A DNA stretch of 64,000 nt, taken from JAUJOE01 sp038252945. GTDB taxonomy: Bacteria > Actinomycetota > Actinomycetes > Propionibacteriales > Nocardioidaceae. Below the pieces are notes generated by a model, which did not search any database, had not been told where the DNA came from, and saw only the letters and a program-made list of their open reading frames with translations. Of the stretch, positions 48,134 to 56,730 are shown piece after piece; within the stretch, counting starts at the first letter, position 1, and every line of letters starts with the position of its first letter. Location of the stretch: NCBI GenBank assembly GCA_038252945.1, contig JBBSHN010000004.1, forward strand, positions 1-64,000, read 5' to 3'. A program made the translations under genes and the position numbers.

Positions 48134-48287
48134 GCAAACCTTCCTATGGCGAGTGCAGCACAAGCGAGATCTTGCGGCGCGGCATTGATATAACCGGACG
48201 TTCTCCCGTACTCTGGCAGATGGGAGCCATGTCGTTCAACCAAATGCTCCCCCATCCTGCTGCGCCGTCGTGCTTGAAGGACTCGTG

Positions 48288-49721
48288 GTGACCCACTCTC
48301 CCGCTGCTGACCAGCCGTACCACTATTCCCGCGTCGACCTCGTCGAGCCTGACTGGACCCGGTTCTCGGGCTGGCGCGATGTCACGGCCGCGGACTGGGA
48401 GTCCGCGCAATGGCAACGTGCCCACTGCGTCAAGAACGCCAAGCAGCTGCGCACCGTTCTCGGCGATACGGTGGGCGAGAAGTTCTACGCCGACTTGGAG
48501 CGCGACCAGGCCGAGCGCGCGACCATGTCGATGCTTCTGCCGCCACAGATGCTCAACACCATGATGTCGGGTCAGGCGCCCACCACCGAGGCGATGTACG
48601 CCGACCCCGTGCGTCGGTACATGCTGCCGGTGTTCTCCGACCGTCGTACCGACTGGCCAAGCCACCCATACGCGACCCGCGATAGTTTGCACGAGCACGA
48701 CATGTGGGTAGCCGAGGGGCTCACCCACCGCTACCCCACCAAGGTGCTCGCGGAGTTGCTGTCCACCTGCCCGCAGTACTGCGGTCACTGCACCCGCATG
48801 GACCTGGTAGGCAACTCCACTGCGGTGATCGACAAGCTGAAGTTTGAGTTGAAGCCGGTCGACCGGCACGAGCAGATGCTCGACTACCTGCGCCGTAACC
48901 CAGGCGTACGCGACGTAGTGGTGTCCGGTGGTGATGTCGCCAATCTGCCCTGGCCGCGGCTCGAGGCGTTCGTCGGCGCTCTGCTCGACATCGAAAACGT
49001 CCGCGACATCCGCCTAGCGACGAAGGCCCTCATGGGCCTGCCGCAGCACTGGCTGCAGGACGAGGTCGTCGCCGGCATGACGCGGCTCGCAACCACAGCC
49101 AACGAGCGCGGAGTGTCGATCGCGATCCACACTCACATCAACGCCGCGAACTCCGTCACTCCCCTAGTCGCCAAAGCGACCCGAGCCATGCTCGACACCG
49201 GCATCCGGGACGTGCGCAATCAGGGTGTGCTGATGGGCGGGGTCAACGACGACCCGCACGCTCTGCTCGACTTGTGCTTTGCGTTGCTCGACGGTGCCGG
49301 CATCATGCCGTACTACTTCTACATGTGCGACATGATCCCGTTCAGTGAGCACTGGCGGGTGTCGGTGGCTCGCGCGCAGGAGCTGCAGCATGCGATCTTG
49401 GGCTACCTGCCCGGATTCGCCACCCCCCGAATCGTGTGCGACGTGCCGTTCGTCGGCAAGCGCTGGGTGCACCAGTGGGAGTCCTACGACCGTGACCACG
49501 GCATCACGTACTGGACGAAGAATTACCGCACGTCGATCGAGGAGAGCGACCCGGAGGTGCTGAAGCGCTCGTACGAGTACTACGACCCGATTCACACCCT
49601 CCCGGACTCGGGCCAGCGGTGGTGGCTCGACCACGCCGGTGACACCCTTGCGGCCGCTGAGGTCGCAGCGTCGGCCTCCCGGGCTGCTGCTGAGTCACAA
49701 AAGTCCCTCGTCGTCGGCTAG
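48288..49721 (+). CDS. kamA: KamA-family radical SAM lysine 2,3-aminomutase
   Basis: A 477-residue radical SAM enzyme: C161-x3-C165-x2-C168 (CPQYCGHC) binds the cluster and VSGGD the SAM. D348 (YYFYMCDM) and D385 (VCDVPF) correspond to the two aspartates that hold lysine, 37 residues apart as in the clostridial enzyme. The PLP lysine should be K391 in VPFVGK, but the usual glycine-rich PGGGGK loop is replaced and one residue shorter. It would make beta-lysine for KamDE. GTG 48288 follows GAAGGA. The family call is firm, the exact substrate probable. Confidence 0.85.
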   Translation: MTHSPAADQPYHYSRVDLVEPDWTRFSGWRDVTAADWESAQWQRAHCVKNAKQLRTVLGDTVGEKFYADLERDQAERATMSMLLPPQMLNTMMSGQAPTTEAMYADPVRRYMLPVFSDRRTDWPSHPYATRDSLHEHDMWVAEGLTHRYPTKVLAELLSTCPQYCGHCTRMDLVGNSTAVIDKLKFELKPVDRHEQMLDYLRRNPGVRDVVVSGGDVANLPWPRLEAFVGALLDIENVRDIRLATKALMGLPQHWLQDEVVAGMTRLATTANERGVSIAIHTHINAANSVTPLVAKATRAMLDTGIRDVRNQGVLMGGVNDDPHALLDLCFALLDGAGIMPYYFYMCDMIPFSEHWRVSVARAQELQHAILGYLPGFATPRIVCDVPFVGKRWVHQWESYDRDHGITYWTKNYRTSIEESDPEVLKRSYEYYDPIHTLPDSGQRWWLDHAGDTLAAAEVAASASRAAAESQKSLVVG

Positions 49722-50164
49722 AACGGCGGCGGTCGGTGCTCGTACGCCGTCGACAGCACAATCGTGGTCCGGGTGGCGACGTTGGCGCTGCTCCTGATCC
49801 GCGCGAGCAGTGCCTCTAGGTCGCTTGGTTCGGCGACTCTCACCTGCAAGATGTAGGCCTCGTCGCCCGCCACCGAGTGACAGGCTTCGATCTCGGGGAT
49901 ACTTTCGAGCCGCTCGGGTGAGTCGTCGGGCTGGGACGGATCAATCGGGCGGATGGAGATGAACGCGGTCAGCGGCAGCCCGATTGCCCGCGGATTGATC
50001 TCCGCCCGATAGCCGCAGATCACCCCCCGCTGCTCCAGCCGCTTGACCCGCTGATGCACCGCGGACGTCGACAAGCCCGTCTTGCGCCCAAGATCGGTGA
50101 ACGACATCCGACCGTTCGCGCCCAGCAGAGCACAGATCATGCGATCGACCTCTTCAAGGTTCAT
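49718..50164 (-). CDS. Lrp/AsnC family transcriptional regulator
   Basis: A 148-residue Lrp/AsnC protein: an N-terminal winged HTH (MICALLGANGRMSFTDLGRKTGLSTSAVHQRVKRLEQRG) and a RAM ligand-binding domain (IEACHSVAGDEAYILQVRV). Such regulators respond to amino acids, and its place beside kamA suggests lysine or beta-lysine. Its stop and the kamA stop share the self-complementary CTAG at 49718-49721. Its ATG overlaps the M24 peptidase stop by ATGA. Confidence 0.9.
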   Translation of the reverse strand: MNLEEVDRMICALLGANGRMSFTDLGRKTGLSTSAVHQRVKRLEQRGVICGYRAEINPRAIGLPLTAFISIRPIDPSQPDDSPERLESIPEIEACHSVAGDEAYILQVRVAEPSDLEALLARIRSSANVATRTTIVLSTAYEHRPPPF

Positions 50165-51309
50165 CCAGCCACCACGGTGAGCTCGCGGGGAGTCCTGTTG
50201 AGCCGCTCAGCGCCGTCGCTCGTCACAGCGACGATGTCCTCGATGCGGGCACCGTGGCGGTTCGGCAGGTAGATTCCCGGCTCGACCGAGAAAACCATGC
50301 CTGGCTCGAGTTCACAGTCGTTGCCTTCCACGATGTACGGCCTCTCGTGAGTGTCCAGGCCGATGCCGTGCCCGGCGCGATGGATGAAGCGGTCGCCGTA
50401 CCCGGCGTCGCTGATCAGCCGGCGGCCGATCCGGTCGACGTACTCCGCGGAGACGCCCGGACGGACAGCATCGCATTGGGCTTGCTGAGCCTGCAGCAGC
50501 ACGCCGTAGTAGCGGAGGAACTCGGCGTCTGGCTGACTCCCGACGACGTAGGTCCGTGTGCTGTCAGAGCAGTAGCCGCTCGGCATTGTGCCGCCGATGT
50601 CCACGACAATGGGGTCGCCGTTGTCGAGCAAGCGGTCGGAGATGCTGTGGTGCGGAGACGCGCCGTTTGGTCCCGACCCGACGATGACGAAGTCGACGCA
50701 CGCGTGGCCCTCGGCGAGGATGGCGTTGCCCAGGTCGGCGGCCACCTCCCGCTCCGAGCGACCCACTTCGAGGAACTCCGTCATCCGGTCGTGCACTCGG
50801 TCGATGGCTGCGGCGGCTCGACGCAGCGCTCCGAGCTCGTCCGGCCCCTTGCGAAGCCGGAGGTCCGACAACAGTGACCCCGCTGGTTGAAAGTCAGCGT
50901 GCGGCAGCGCTCCATGCAGGGAAAACAGGTGCAAAGCGGGCGTCCAGTCGCTCACAGCGAGCCGCTGAGCACCTCGCACGCTCCGCAAAGCCATCCCATA
51001 GGCATCTTCGGTCTCTGCATGCGCCTCGAGCCGGATACCTGCCCGTGCGCCGGGTGAGCGTTCGGCCTCCGCCTGCTCGAGCCTCGGGACGACGAGCACC
51101 GGCTCGCCGTCCGCCGGGACCACTAGCGCAGTCAGCCGCTCCAGCGGCAAGGCGTCATACCCGGTGAGATAGCGCAGGTCCGCTCCCGGCGTCACCACTA
51201 CCGCATCAACGCCCGCCGACTTCATTACCGCCTGGACGCGGCGGATCCGTGAGCCGAGGTCCGTCTCCACCCGCTCCGCGTCGCAGGTCACCGCCGCGTC
51301 GTAGGTCAC
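50161..51309 (-). CDS. pepQ: M24 family Xaa-Pro peptidase
   Basis: A 382-residue protein with an N-terminal creatinase-like domain (DAVVVTPGADLRYLTGYDAL) and the pita-bread domain: VVDIGGTMPSGYCSDSTRTYV supplies the two metal aspartates, RAGHGIGLDTHERPY the His, and FSVEPGIYLPNRHGARIED two metal glutamates. It cleaves Xaa-Pro dipeptides or N-terminal Xaa-Pro. Overlap with the Lrp gene makes it part of that transcript, possibly linking peptide breakdown with amino acid sensing. The symbol is by family only. Confidence 0.87.
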   Translation of the reverse strand: MTYDAAVTCDAERVETDLGSRIRRVQAVMKSAGVDAVVVTPGADLRYLTGYDALPLERLTALVVPADGEPVLVVPRLEQAEAERSPGARAGIRLEAHAETEDAYGMALRSVRGAQRLAVSDWTPALHLFSLHGALPHADFQPAGSLLSDLRLRKGPDELGALRRAAAAIDRVHDRMTEFLEVGRSEREVAADLGNAILAEGHACVDFVIVGSGPNGASPHHSISDRLLDNGDPIVVDIGGTMPSGYCSDSTRTYVVGSQPDAEFLRYYGVLLQAQQAQCDAVRPGVSAEYVDRIGRRLISDAGYGDRFIHRAGHGIGLDTHERPYIVEGNDCELEPGMVFSVEPGIYLPNRHGARIEDIVAVTSDGAERLNRTPRELTVVAG

Positions 51310-51517
51310 GACAGCACTCTAGTTGCGCTCCCTCTTCCGCCGACACGCCATGAAGGGCCTCCATTTACCGGTGTGGCGGCTGCCAATTGACGCTACCCGC
51401 GCTACATCCCAATCCTCGCTCCCCCACGCGTGCGGACTCCGCTGCATGGATCGGCGAAGTTCTCGGCGACCGCGCTGGCAGCAGTCAGCATGTCGACTCT
51501 TGGGACACGCCGCTGGG

Positions 51518-52351
51518 TCACAGTCGAGAGTCCAAGGTGTCGACATTGGGGGCCACCACCTTCAGAGCGTCCATGTCCCGTTCTGCGAACAGCCGGTGGT
51601 GCCACTCCTCGTCGAGGATTATCAGCAGGCATTCGCGCACCGGGTAGCTGATGGGCTGCGGCCATCCGGGCGCCTCGACCGGCTCGGTGTGGCGATCCAG
51701 TGACTTGTCCGTCAGGCCGTCGATCACCTCTCGCACGGTGGCCATCCGGTCGCGGCGAAGGTCGAGAACCTCGTCGAGTGACGGACGTACGTCTCGGTTG
51801 CGCGGCACCCCCGGCGTGTCAGGCATCTCGTCCCACGGCAGGTCTAGGGGATCCCACGGCGACGGATCACCGAGGATCGCCCGCCGAATCCAAGCGTCGG
51901 TGGCGAACACTAGGTGGCGCAGCGTCTCGACGAACGACCATTCGCCATCCACCGATTGATGCAGCAACTGCGGCTCGAGGCCACGGGCCCGTCGGACGGT
52001 GCCATCCCATAGCCGCTCGATGACGTCCCAGGCCTCCCGGAATCCGGTTGGATCGGTCGGCCGCATCTTGGCTCGGTCCGGGTAGCGCCGGTCAAGTTCC
52101 GCGTCGACCAGGGGCGCGATGTCGACCCCATTGATCGTCAGGTTCTCGATCTCGCCGTCGATCTCGACGCCGACTAGTTCGACGCCGCGCATCTTGGCAC
52201 CGCTCATGTCGACGCCGCGGAACCGGGATTGAGCCAGGTCGACGGCCTGGAACCGCGCGCCTGTCAGGTCGACGCGTTCGAACCGGGCATCGGCCAGGAC
52301 CACGCGCTCGAACTCGGAACCCGTCAGATCGTCATGGATGAAGTCGGCCAT
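51518..52351 (-). CDS. Pentapeptide-repeat protein with C-terminal DinB-like domain
   Basis: A 277-residue protein from ATG 52351. Residues 8-55 repeat the A(D/N)Lxx-type pentapeptide pattern (SEFERVVLADARFERVDLTGARFQAVDLAQSRFRG), predicted to form a right-handed beta-helix. From residue 110 a four-helix DinB-like domain follows, with histidines in ETLRHLVFATDAW and DEEWHHRLF arranged as metal ligands. Function is unknown; DinB proteins include metal-dependent thiol transferases. A 208-base gap before it, at 51310-51517, shows nothing recognisable. Confidence 0.8.
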   Translation of the reverse strand: MADFIHDDLTGSEFERVVLADARFERVDLTGARFQAVDLAQSRFRGVDMSGAKMRGVELVGVEIDGEIENLTINGVDIAPLVDAELDRRYPDRAKMRPTDPTGFREAWDVIERLWDGTVRRARGLEPQLLHQSVDGEWSFVETLRHLVFATDAWIRRAILGDPSPWDPLDLPWDEMPDTPGVPRNRDVRPSLDEVLDLRRDRMATVREVIDGLTDKSLDRHTEPVEAPGWPQPISYPVRECLLIILDEEWHHRLFAERDMDALKVVAPNVDTLDSRL

Positions 52352-52522
52352 GCCCAAACCGTAGCGGCGACCCGGGCGCCAAGCTGAACTGTCAGGCTGC
52401 TCGCCGCGCCGACCTCGGATCGCTCGAGCTCGTCGCATGCGCGATCATGGGCCGATGCCGAAGTCAGCCGCACACGTCGACGAGTTACTACATCAACGAG
52501 CGACCGGCGACTGAGCCTGACG

Positions 52523-53455
52523 ATGTCCGCGCCTTCCAAGTGCCTGTTGCTCGACACCGCCTCGCTGTACTTCCGGGCGTACTACGGAGTGCCGGACACC
52601 GTGCGGGCTCCAGACGGCACGCCGGTCAACGCCGTACGCGGCCTTCTCGACTTCATTGCGCGGTTGGCGTCGACGTACCACCCCACGTCGCTCGTCTGCT
52701 GCTGGGACAACGACTGGCGTCCGCAGTGGCGGGTCGATCTGATCCCGAGCTATAAGGCGCACCGGGTGGTGCGGGAGGTTGACAACGGAGTCGACGTGGA
52801 GGAGGCACCCGACCCGCTGGCGACGCAGGTTCCGCTCATCCAGGAGGTCCTTGCGGCGCTCGGAATCGCGGTCGTCGGCGCGGAGGACTATGAAGCCGAC
52901 GACGTCATTGGCACGCTCGCGGCAGGGGCCGCCAAGAGCTCCATCGACGTGGTGACCGGCGACCGTGACCTGTTCCAGCTCGTCGACGACGCAGTGCCGG
53001 TACGCGTGCTCTACACAGCACGCGGCGTTGGGAACCTCGAGGTCCTCGACGAGGCTGCGGTCGTAAGCAAGTACGGGGTTCTTCCGCAGCAGTACGCCGA
53101 CTTCGCCGTACTGCGCGGTGACGCCTCCGACGGTCTGCCCGGCGTCAAAGGAATCGGCGCCAAGACGGCGGCAGGTCTCCTCCGTCAGTACGGCGACCTG
53201 GGCAGCATTGTGGCGGCTGCTACCGACGAGACCAGCGGCCTGGGGTCAACGGTGCGCGGCAAGCTGCGGGCCGCAGCCGACTATCTCACGGTCGCGCCCA
53301 CAGTGGTCGAGGTGGCGAGGGACGTGAAGCTTCCGCCGTTCGACGCCAAGCTGAAACCTCCCGCCGACGACGGGTTGCAGGCGCGGGAGTTGGCCGAGCG
53401 CTGGGGGCTGAAGTCTCCAATCGACCGAGTACTAGCGGTGCTGCGCGAGCAGTAG
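52523..53455 (+). CDS. Stand-alone 5'-3' exonuclease (PolA N-terminal type)
   Basis: A 310-residue FEN-like nuclease: LLLDTASLYFRAYYG, PSYKAHR, GAEDYEADDVIGTLA and VTGDRDLFQLV supply metal-binding acids, and GLPGVKGIGAKTAAGLL is the helix-hairpin-helix. It removes 5' flaps or RNA primers. It matches Rv2090, encoded beside helY in Mycobacterium. An ATG at 52523 begins it; the 171-base gap before it holds the divergent promoters. Confidence 0.88.
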   Translation: MSAPSKCLLLDTASLYFRAYYGVPDTVRAPDGTPVNAVRGLLDFIARLASTYHPTSLVCCWDNDWRPQWRVDLIPSYKAHRVVREVDNGVDVEEAPDPLATQVPLIQEVLAALGIAVVGAEDYEADDVIGTLAAGAAKSSIDVVTGDRDLFQLVDDAVPVRVLYTARGVGNLEVLDEAAVVSKYGVLPQQYADFAVLRGDASDGLPGVKGIGAKTAAGLLRQYGDLGSIVAAATDETSGLGSTVRGKLRAAADYLTVAPTVVEVARDVKLPPFDAKLKPPADDGLQARELAERWGLKSPIDRVLAVLREQ

Positions 53456-53505
53456 CGGTCACTTCGCGCGTAGCCGGTGCGCCGGCGCTGAGACGTCAAC
53501 CTGCG

Positions 53506-53547
53506 GCCGACACTCCGACAAAAGCGGGCTTTTCGTGGCGTGTCGGC
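53506..53547. terminator. Compound hairpin between convergent exonuclease and helY
   Basis: An outer 8-bp stem, GCCGACAC (53506-53513) with GTGTCGGC (53540-53547), encloses an inner stem, AAAAGC (53520-53525) with GCTTTT (53528-53533). It lies in the 108-base convergent gap. Symmetry suits a two-way terminator; a T-run is provided on one side by the inner stem only. Confidence 0.6.
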
Positions 53548-53563
53548 GAAAAGGGGGGAGGTG

Positions 53564-56326
53564 TCACGACGCGATGTCGGCGGAGTAGGCAACGACGCCG
53601 CGCCGCATCGACCGCACGACCTCGCGAGCAGTGCTGCGCAGAGCAGAGTCGCCGGCAGCGGAGGCGATCTGCTCGGTTACGTCGAGCACCTGCTTGACCC
53701 AGCGCACGAAGTCGCCGGGCGCGAGATCGGTCTCGTCGAGGACTTCTTCTAGGCTCGCGCCGCCGGCCCAGCGGTACGCCGCCTGCGCGAACCCGGGGTC
53801 TGGTTCTCGCAGAAAGCTCAGCCGGTGCCGCTGCTCGAGTGTGTCCAGGCGGCTCCAGATCCGCCTCATCTCCGCAAGCACTCGGGCCACGGCCCCGCCC
53901 GGAAGTTGTGGTGTCTGAAGCTCCGGCGTGCGCGACTCGAACGCCAACGCCGAGAGCACCGCCGCAAGTGCCGGCGCCTCCAAGCCCTCCCACACCGCAA
54001 GCCGCAAACATTCAGCGGCCACGAGGTCCAGTTCGCTGTAGATCTGCGCCAGCGTCGACCCGGCTTCGGTGACGGCGTTGGCTGCCAGATAGTCGAGGTC
54101 GCTGAGCACCTCGCACACGCGATCGAATTGCCGAGCGATGGTGTTCGTGCGCTGCTCGATACGGCGGCGCACAGCATCGGTCTCCCGCTCCAACTTGAGG
54201 AACCGTTCACCCCAACGGGCGTGGTCCTCACGCTTGTCGCAGCCATGACACGGATGAGAGCGGAGCTCGTGCCGAAGCCGACGCACGTCAGCATCCTCTC
54301 CCGCAGCGTGGCTCCGGTTGGAGCCACCGCTGCTGCGGGGGGATGCGCGTCCATGGTCGGAGTGCGGCGCCAAAGTGTCCAGGTCCCGCGTGCGCTCCCG
54401 CAACTGGGCGGCGAGCTCGCGCCGCTGCGCCGGCACACGCGGATTGAACGACTTCCCTATCCGCAGCCTGGTCAGCGGCTCGACCGGAGCGGGGAAGTCG
54501 ACCATCGAAAGCCGCCGCGCTTGTCGATCCATCGTCACCACCAACGGCCGGGGGCCGTCTTGGGCCGAACGGACACCTGGGTCGATCACGACGGCGAACC
54601 CCGACCACTTACCGACCGGTACGTTGATCACGTCACCGACGCGGAGCCGCTCCAGCGAATCGACGGCCTCCTGCCGGCGGTCGGACCGCCACCTTTTCGC
54701 GACGGCGGCCTCACGGTCGGACAGCGCTCCCCGCAGCGCGGCGTACTCGGCGAAGTTCCCCCGATCACACGCCATCGCCTCGGCGTACCCGTCCAGCGCC
54801 TCCTCCGCCTTGCGCACCTGCCGGGCCAGGCCCACGACCGCTCGGTCGGCCTGAAACTGGGCGAACGACGACTCCAGCAGCTCGCGCGCGCGTTCTCGCC
54901 CGAACTGGCGCACTAGATTGACAGCCATGTTGTACGACGGGCGAAACGACGACCGCAGCGGATACGTGCGGGTCGAGGCGAGACCGGCGACCGACCTCGG
55001 GTCGAACCCCGGCGCCCATAGCACGACTGCGTGACCTTCGACGTCGATGCCGCGGCGCCCCGCCCTTCCGGTGAGTTGGGTGTACTCCCCCGGTGTGATG
55101 TCGGCGTGCGTCTCACCGTTCCACTTCGACAGCTTCTCCAACACCACCGAGCGGGCCGGCATGTTGATGCCGAGCGCGAGCGTCTCCGTAGCGAAGACGA
55201 CCTTGACGAGGCCACGCGTGAACAGCTCCTCGATGCACTCCTTGAACACCGGCAACATGCCAGCGTGATGAGCAGCGACCCCGTTCACCAAGCCCGCCAA
55301 CCAGAGGGGATAGCCCAAGACGTCCAGGTCGTCGCCGGAAAGCCTCGACGCCCGCTCCTCGGCGTACACGGTGATCTCCCGCCGCTCCCTCGCGGTCGTG
55401 AGCCGGACGTTGGCGCTGAGGCACTGCTGCACGGCTGCGTCGCAGCCAGCGCGGCTGAAGATGAAGACGATCGAGGGCAGCAGCCCCTCGGCGTCAAGCC
55501 GGTCGATCACCTCCAGCCGGCTCGGAGGGCGGGTGCGCGTCCGGGGGAGGTAGTAGCTGCCGCGGCCAGAGCGAGCCGGATGCCGCGTGGGCCGCTGCCT
55601 GCGCCAGTCGTCGCGCGCGACCCGAGTCAGCTCCGGATTGACCCGAGCAGCGCTGTCGGCCCCTTCGGAGTCGGCGAACAAGTCGTAGAGCCGCGAGCCC
55701 ACCATCACATGCTGAAAGAGCGGCACGGGTCGCCGCTCCTCCACGATCGTGTCGTTCGCTCCGCGTACGGTGCTCAGCCAGTCACCGAACTCCTCCGCGT
55801 TGGACACTGTCGCCGACAACGACACGACGGCCACCGAGTCCTGAAGGTGGATGATCACCTCTTCCCACACGGCGCCGCGTGACCGGTCGGCGAGGTAGTG
55901 CACCTCGTCCATAACGACGTACCGCAAGCCGGTCAAAGCTCGCGATCGGGCGTAGAGCATGTTGCGAAGCACCTCGGTGGTCATCACCACGACCGGAGCG
56001 TTGCCATTGATCGAGTTGTCACCGGTCAGGAGTCCCACCCGCGCGGCGCCGTACCGGAGCGTGAGGTCAGCGAACTTCTGATTGGACAACGCCTTGATGG
56101 GGGTGGTGTAGAAGCACTTGCCGCCTTGCTCCAGCGCGAGGTGTACAGCGAACTCCCCCACCACGGTCTTGCCGGAGCCGGTCGGTGCGGCAACGAGGAC
56201 GCCGTGGCCGGCCGCGAGCGATTCGCATGCCCGCAGCTGGAACTCGTCGAGACCGAAGTCATACATGGCGGTGAACCGCGCCAGCGAGCTCTCGGCACCG
56301 GCAGTGCTCACGACGGTGGACTCCAT
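53564..56326 (-). CDS. helY: DEVH-box RNA helicase, HelY/Mtr4-like
   Basis: A 920-residue superfamily 2 helicase: AAPTGSGKTVVGEF (motif I), MDEVHYL (motif II), SLSATVSNAEEF (III) and TGRAGRRGID (VI), then arch-like and C-terminal helical domains as in Ski2/Mtr4. It unwinds RNA with ATP hydrolysis and is found in actinobacteria next to tatC. The start ATG 56326 is three bases past the stop of the small upstream gene. Confidence 0.95.
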   Translation of the reverse strand: MESTVVSTAGAESSLARFTAMYDFGLDEFQLRACESLAAGHGVLVAAPTGSGKTVVGEFAVHLALEQGGKCFYTTPIKALSNQKFADLTLRYGAARVGLLTGDNSINGNAPVVVMTTEVLRNMLYARSRALTGLRYVVMDEVHYLADRSRGAVWEEVIIHLQDSVAVVSLSATVSNAEEFGDWLSTVRGANDTIVEERRPVPLFQHVMVGSRLYDLFADSEGADSAARVNPELTRVARDDWRRQRPTRHPARSGRGSYYLPRTRTRPPSRLEVIDRLDAEGLLPSIVFIFSRAGCDAAVQQCLSANVRLTTARERREITVYAEERASRLSGDDLDVLGYPLWLAGLVNGVAAHHAGMLPVFKECIEELFTRGLVKVVFATETLALGINMPARSVVLEKLSKWNGETHADITPGEYTQLTGRAGRRGIDVEGHAVVLWAPGFDPRSVAGLASTRTYPLRSSFRPSYNMAVNLVRQFGRERARELLESSFAQFQADRAVVGLARQVRKAEEALDGYAEAMACDRGNFAEYAALRGALSDREAAVAKRWRSDRRQEAVDSLERLRVGDVINVPVGKWSGFAVVIDPGVRSAQDGPRPLVVTMDRQARRLSMVDFPAPVEPLTRLRIGKSFNPRVPAQRRELAAQLRERTRDLDTLAPHSDHGRASPRSSGGSNRSHAAGEDADVRRLRHELRSHPCHGCDKREDHARWGERFLKLERETDAVRRRIEQRTNTIARQFDRVCEVLSDLDYLAANAVTEAGSTLAQIYSELDLVAAECLRLAVWEGLEAPALAAVLSALAFESRTPELQTPQLPGGAVARVLAEMRRIWSRLDTLEQRHRLSFLREPDPGFAQAAYRWAGGASLEEVLDETDLAPGDFVRWVKQVLDVTEQIASAAGDSALRSTAREVVRSMRRGVVAYSADIAS

Positions 56327-56329
56327 GAC

Positions 56330-56710
56330 TTACAGCGTCACGGCAACGGTGAAGTTGCTCTCCGGTGCACCCACGGCCTTTGCGACCCGACGCAGCGCTT
56401 CACAGGCGAGGTTGGCGTCGAACCGCGTACCGGGCACTGCGGCGGCCAACCGGCCATCGACGTCCAGTAATGCGACCTCGCCGTAGTGCCACGACTGATG
56501 CGCCGCCGAACGCTGCGGCTCTGGGCATACCGGTTGTGGATGCGCTGCATCGACCGCAAGCAGATCCAGCTGCTGAGTGAGCTCTGGCCCAGCCGCCACC
56601 ACGCCGGGAACGCTCGGGCTGAGCAGCAACGAGGACTCCGCGTGCCACCTGACCTCGTGCGTTCCGAGCCACTCCGGCAGATCGAAGGCATCCGCGATGC
56701 TGATCTTCAT
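56330..56710 (-). CDS. Unknown small protein between tatC and helY
   Basis: A 126-residue protein (ISIADAFDLPEWLGTHEVRWHAE...) filling the space between tatC and helY with gaps of 20 and three bases. It has no membrane helix or signal peptide and no domain I recognise; SWHYGEVALLDVDGRLAAAVPG looks like a beta pair followed by a C-terminal helix. The translated composition and tight spacing make a real gene likely. Mycobacterium has helY and tatC directly adjacent, so this is an insertion relative to that order. Confidence 0.65.
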   Translation of the reverse strand: MKISIADAFDLPEWLGTHEVRWHAESSLLLSPSVPGVVAAGPELTQQLDLLAVDAAHPQPVCPEPQRSAAHQSWHYGEVALLDVDGRLAAAVPGTRFDANLACEALRRVAKAVGAPESNFTVAVTL

Positions 56711-56730
56711 GACTCCGTCCCGACCCGGTG

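Noticed and set aside
48134..48287. Cobalamin or lysine riboswitch in the kdd-kamA divergent region
   Set aside because: About 150 bases must hold two promoters and no B12-box or L-box pattern was seen; control by the Lrp protein is the simpler idea.
53825..54916. 363-codon plus-strand frame opposite helY
   Set aside because: Antisense to the helicase motifs; composition is Arg/Pro/His-rich with no recognisable fold.
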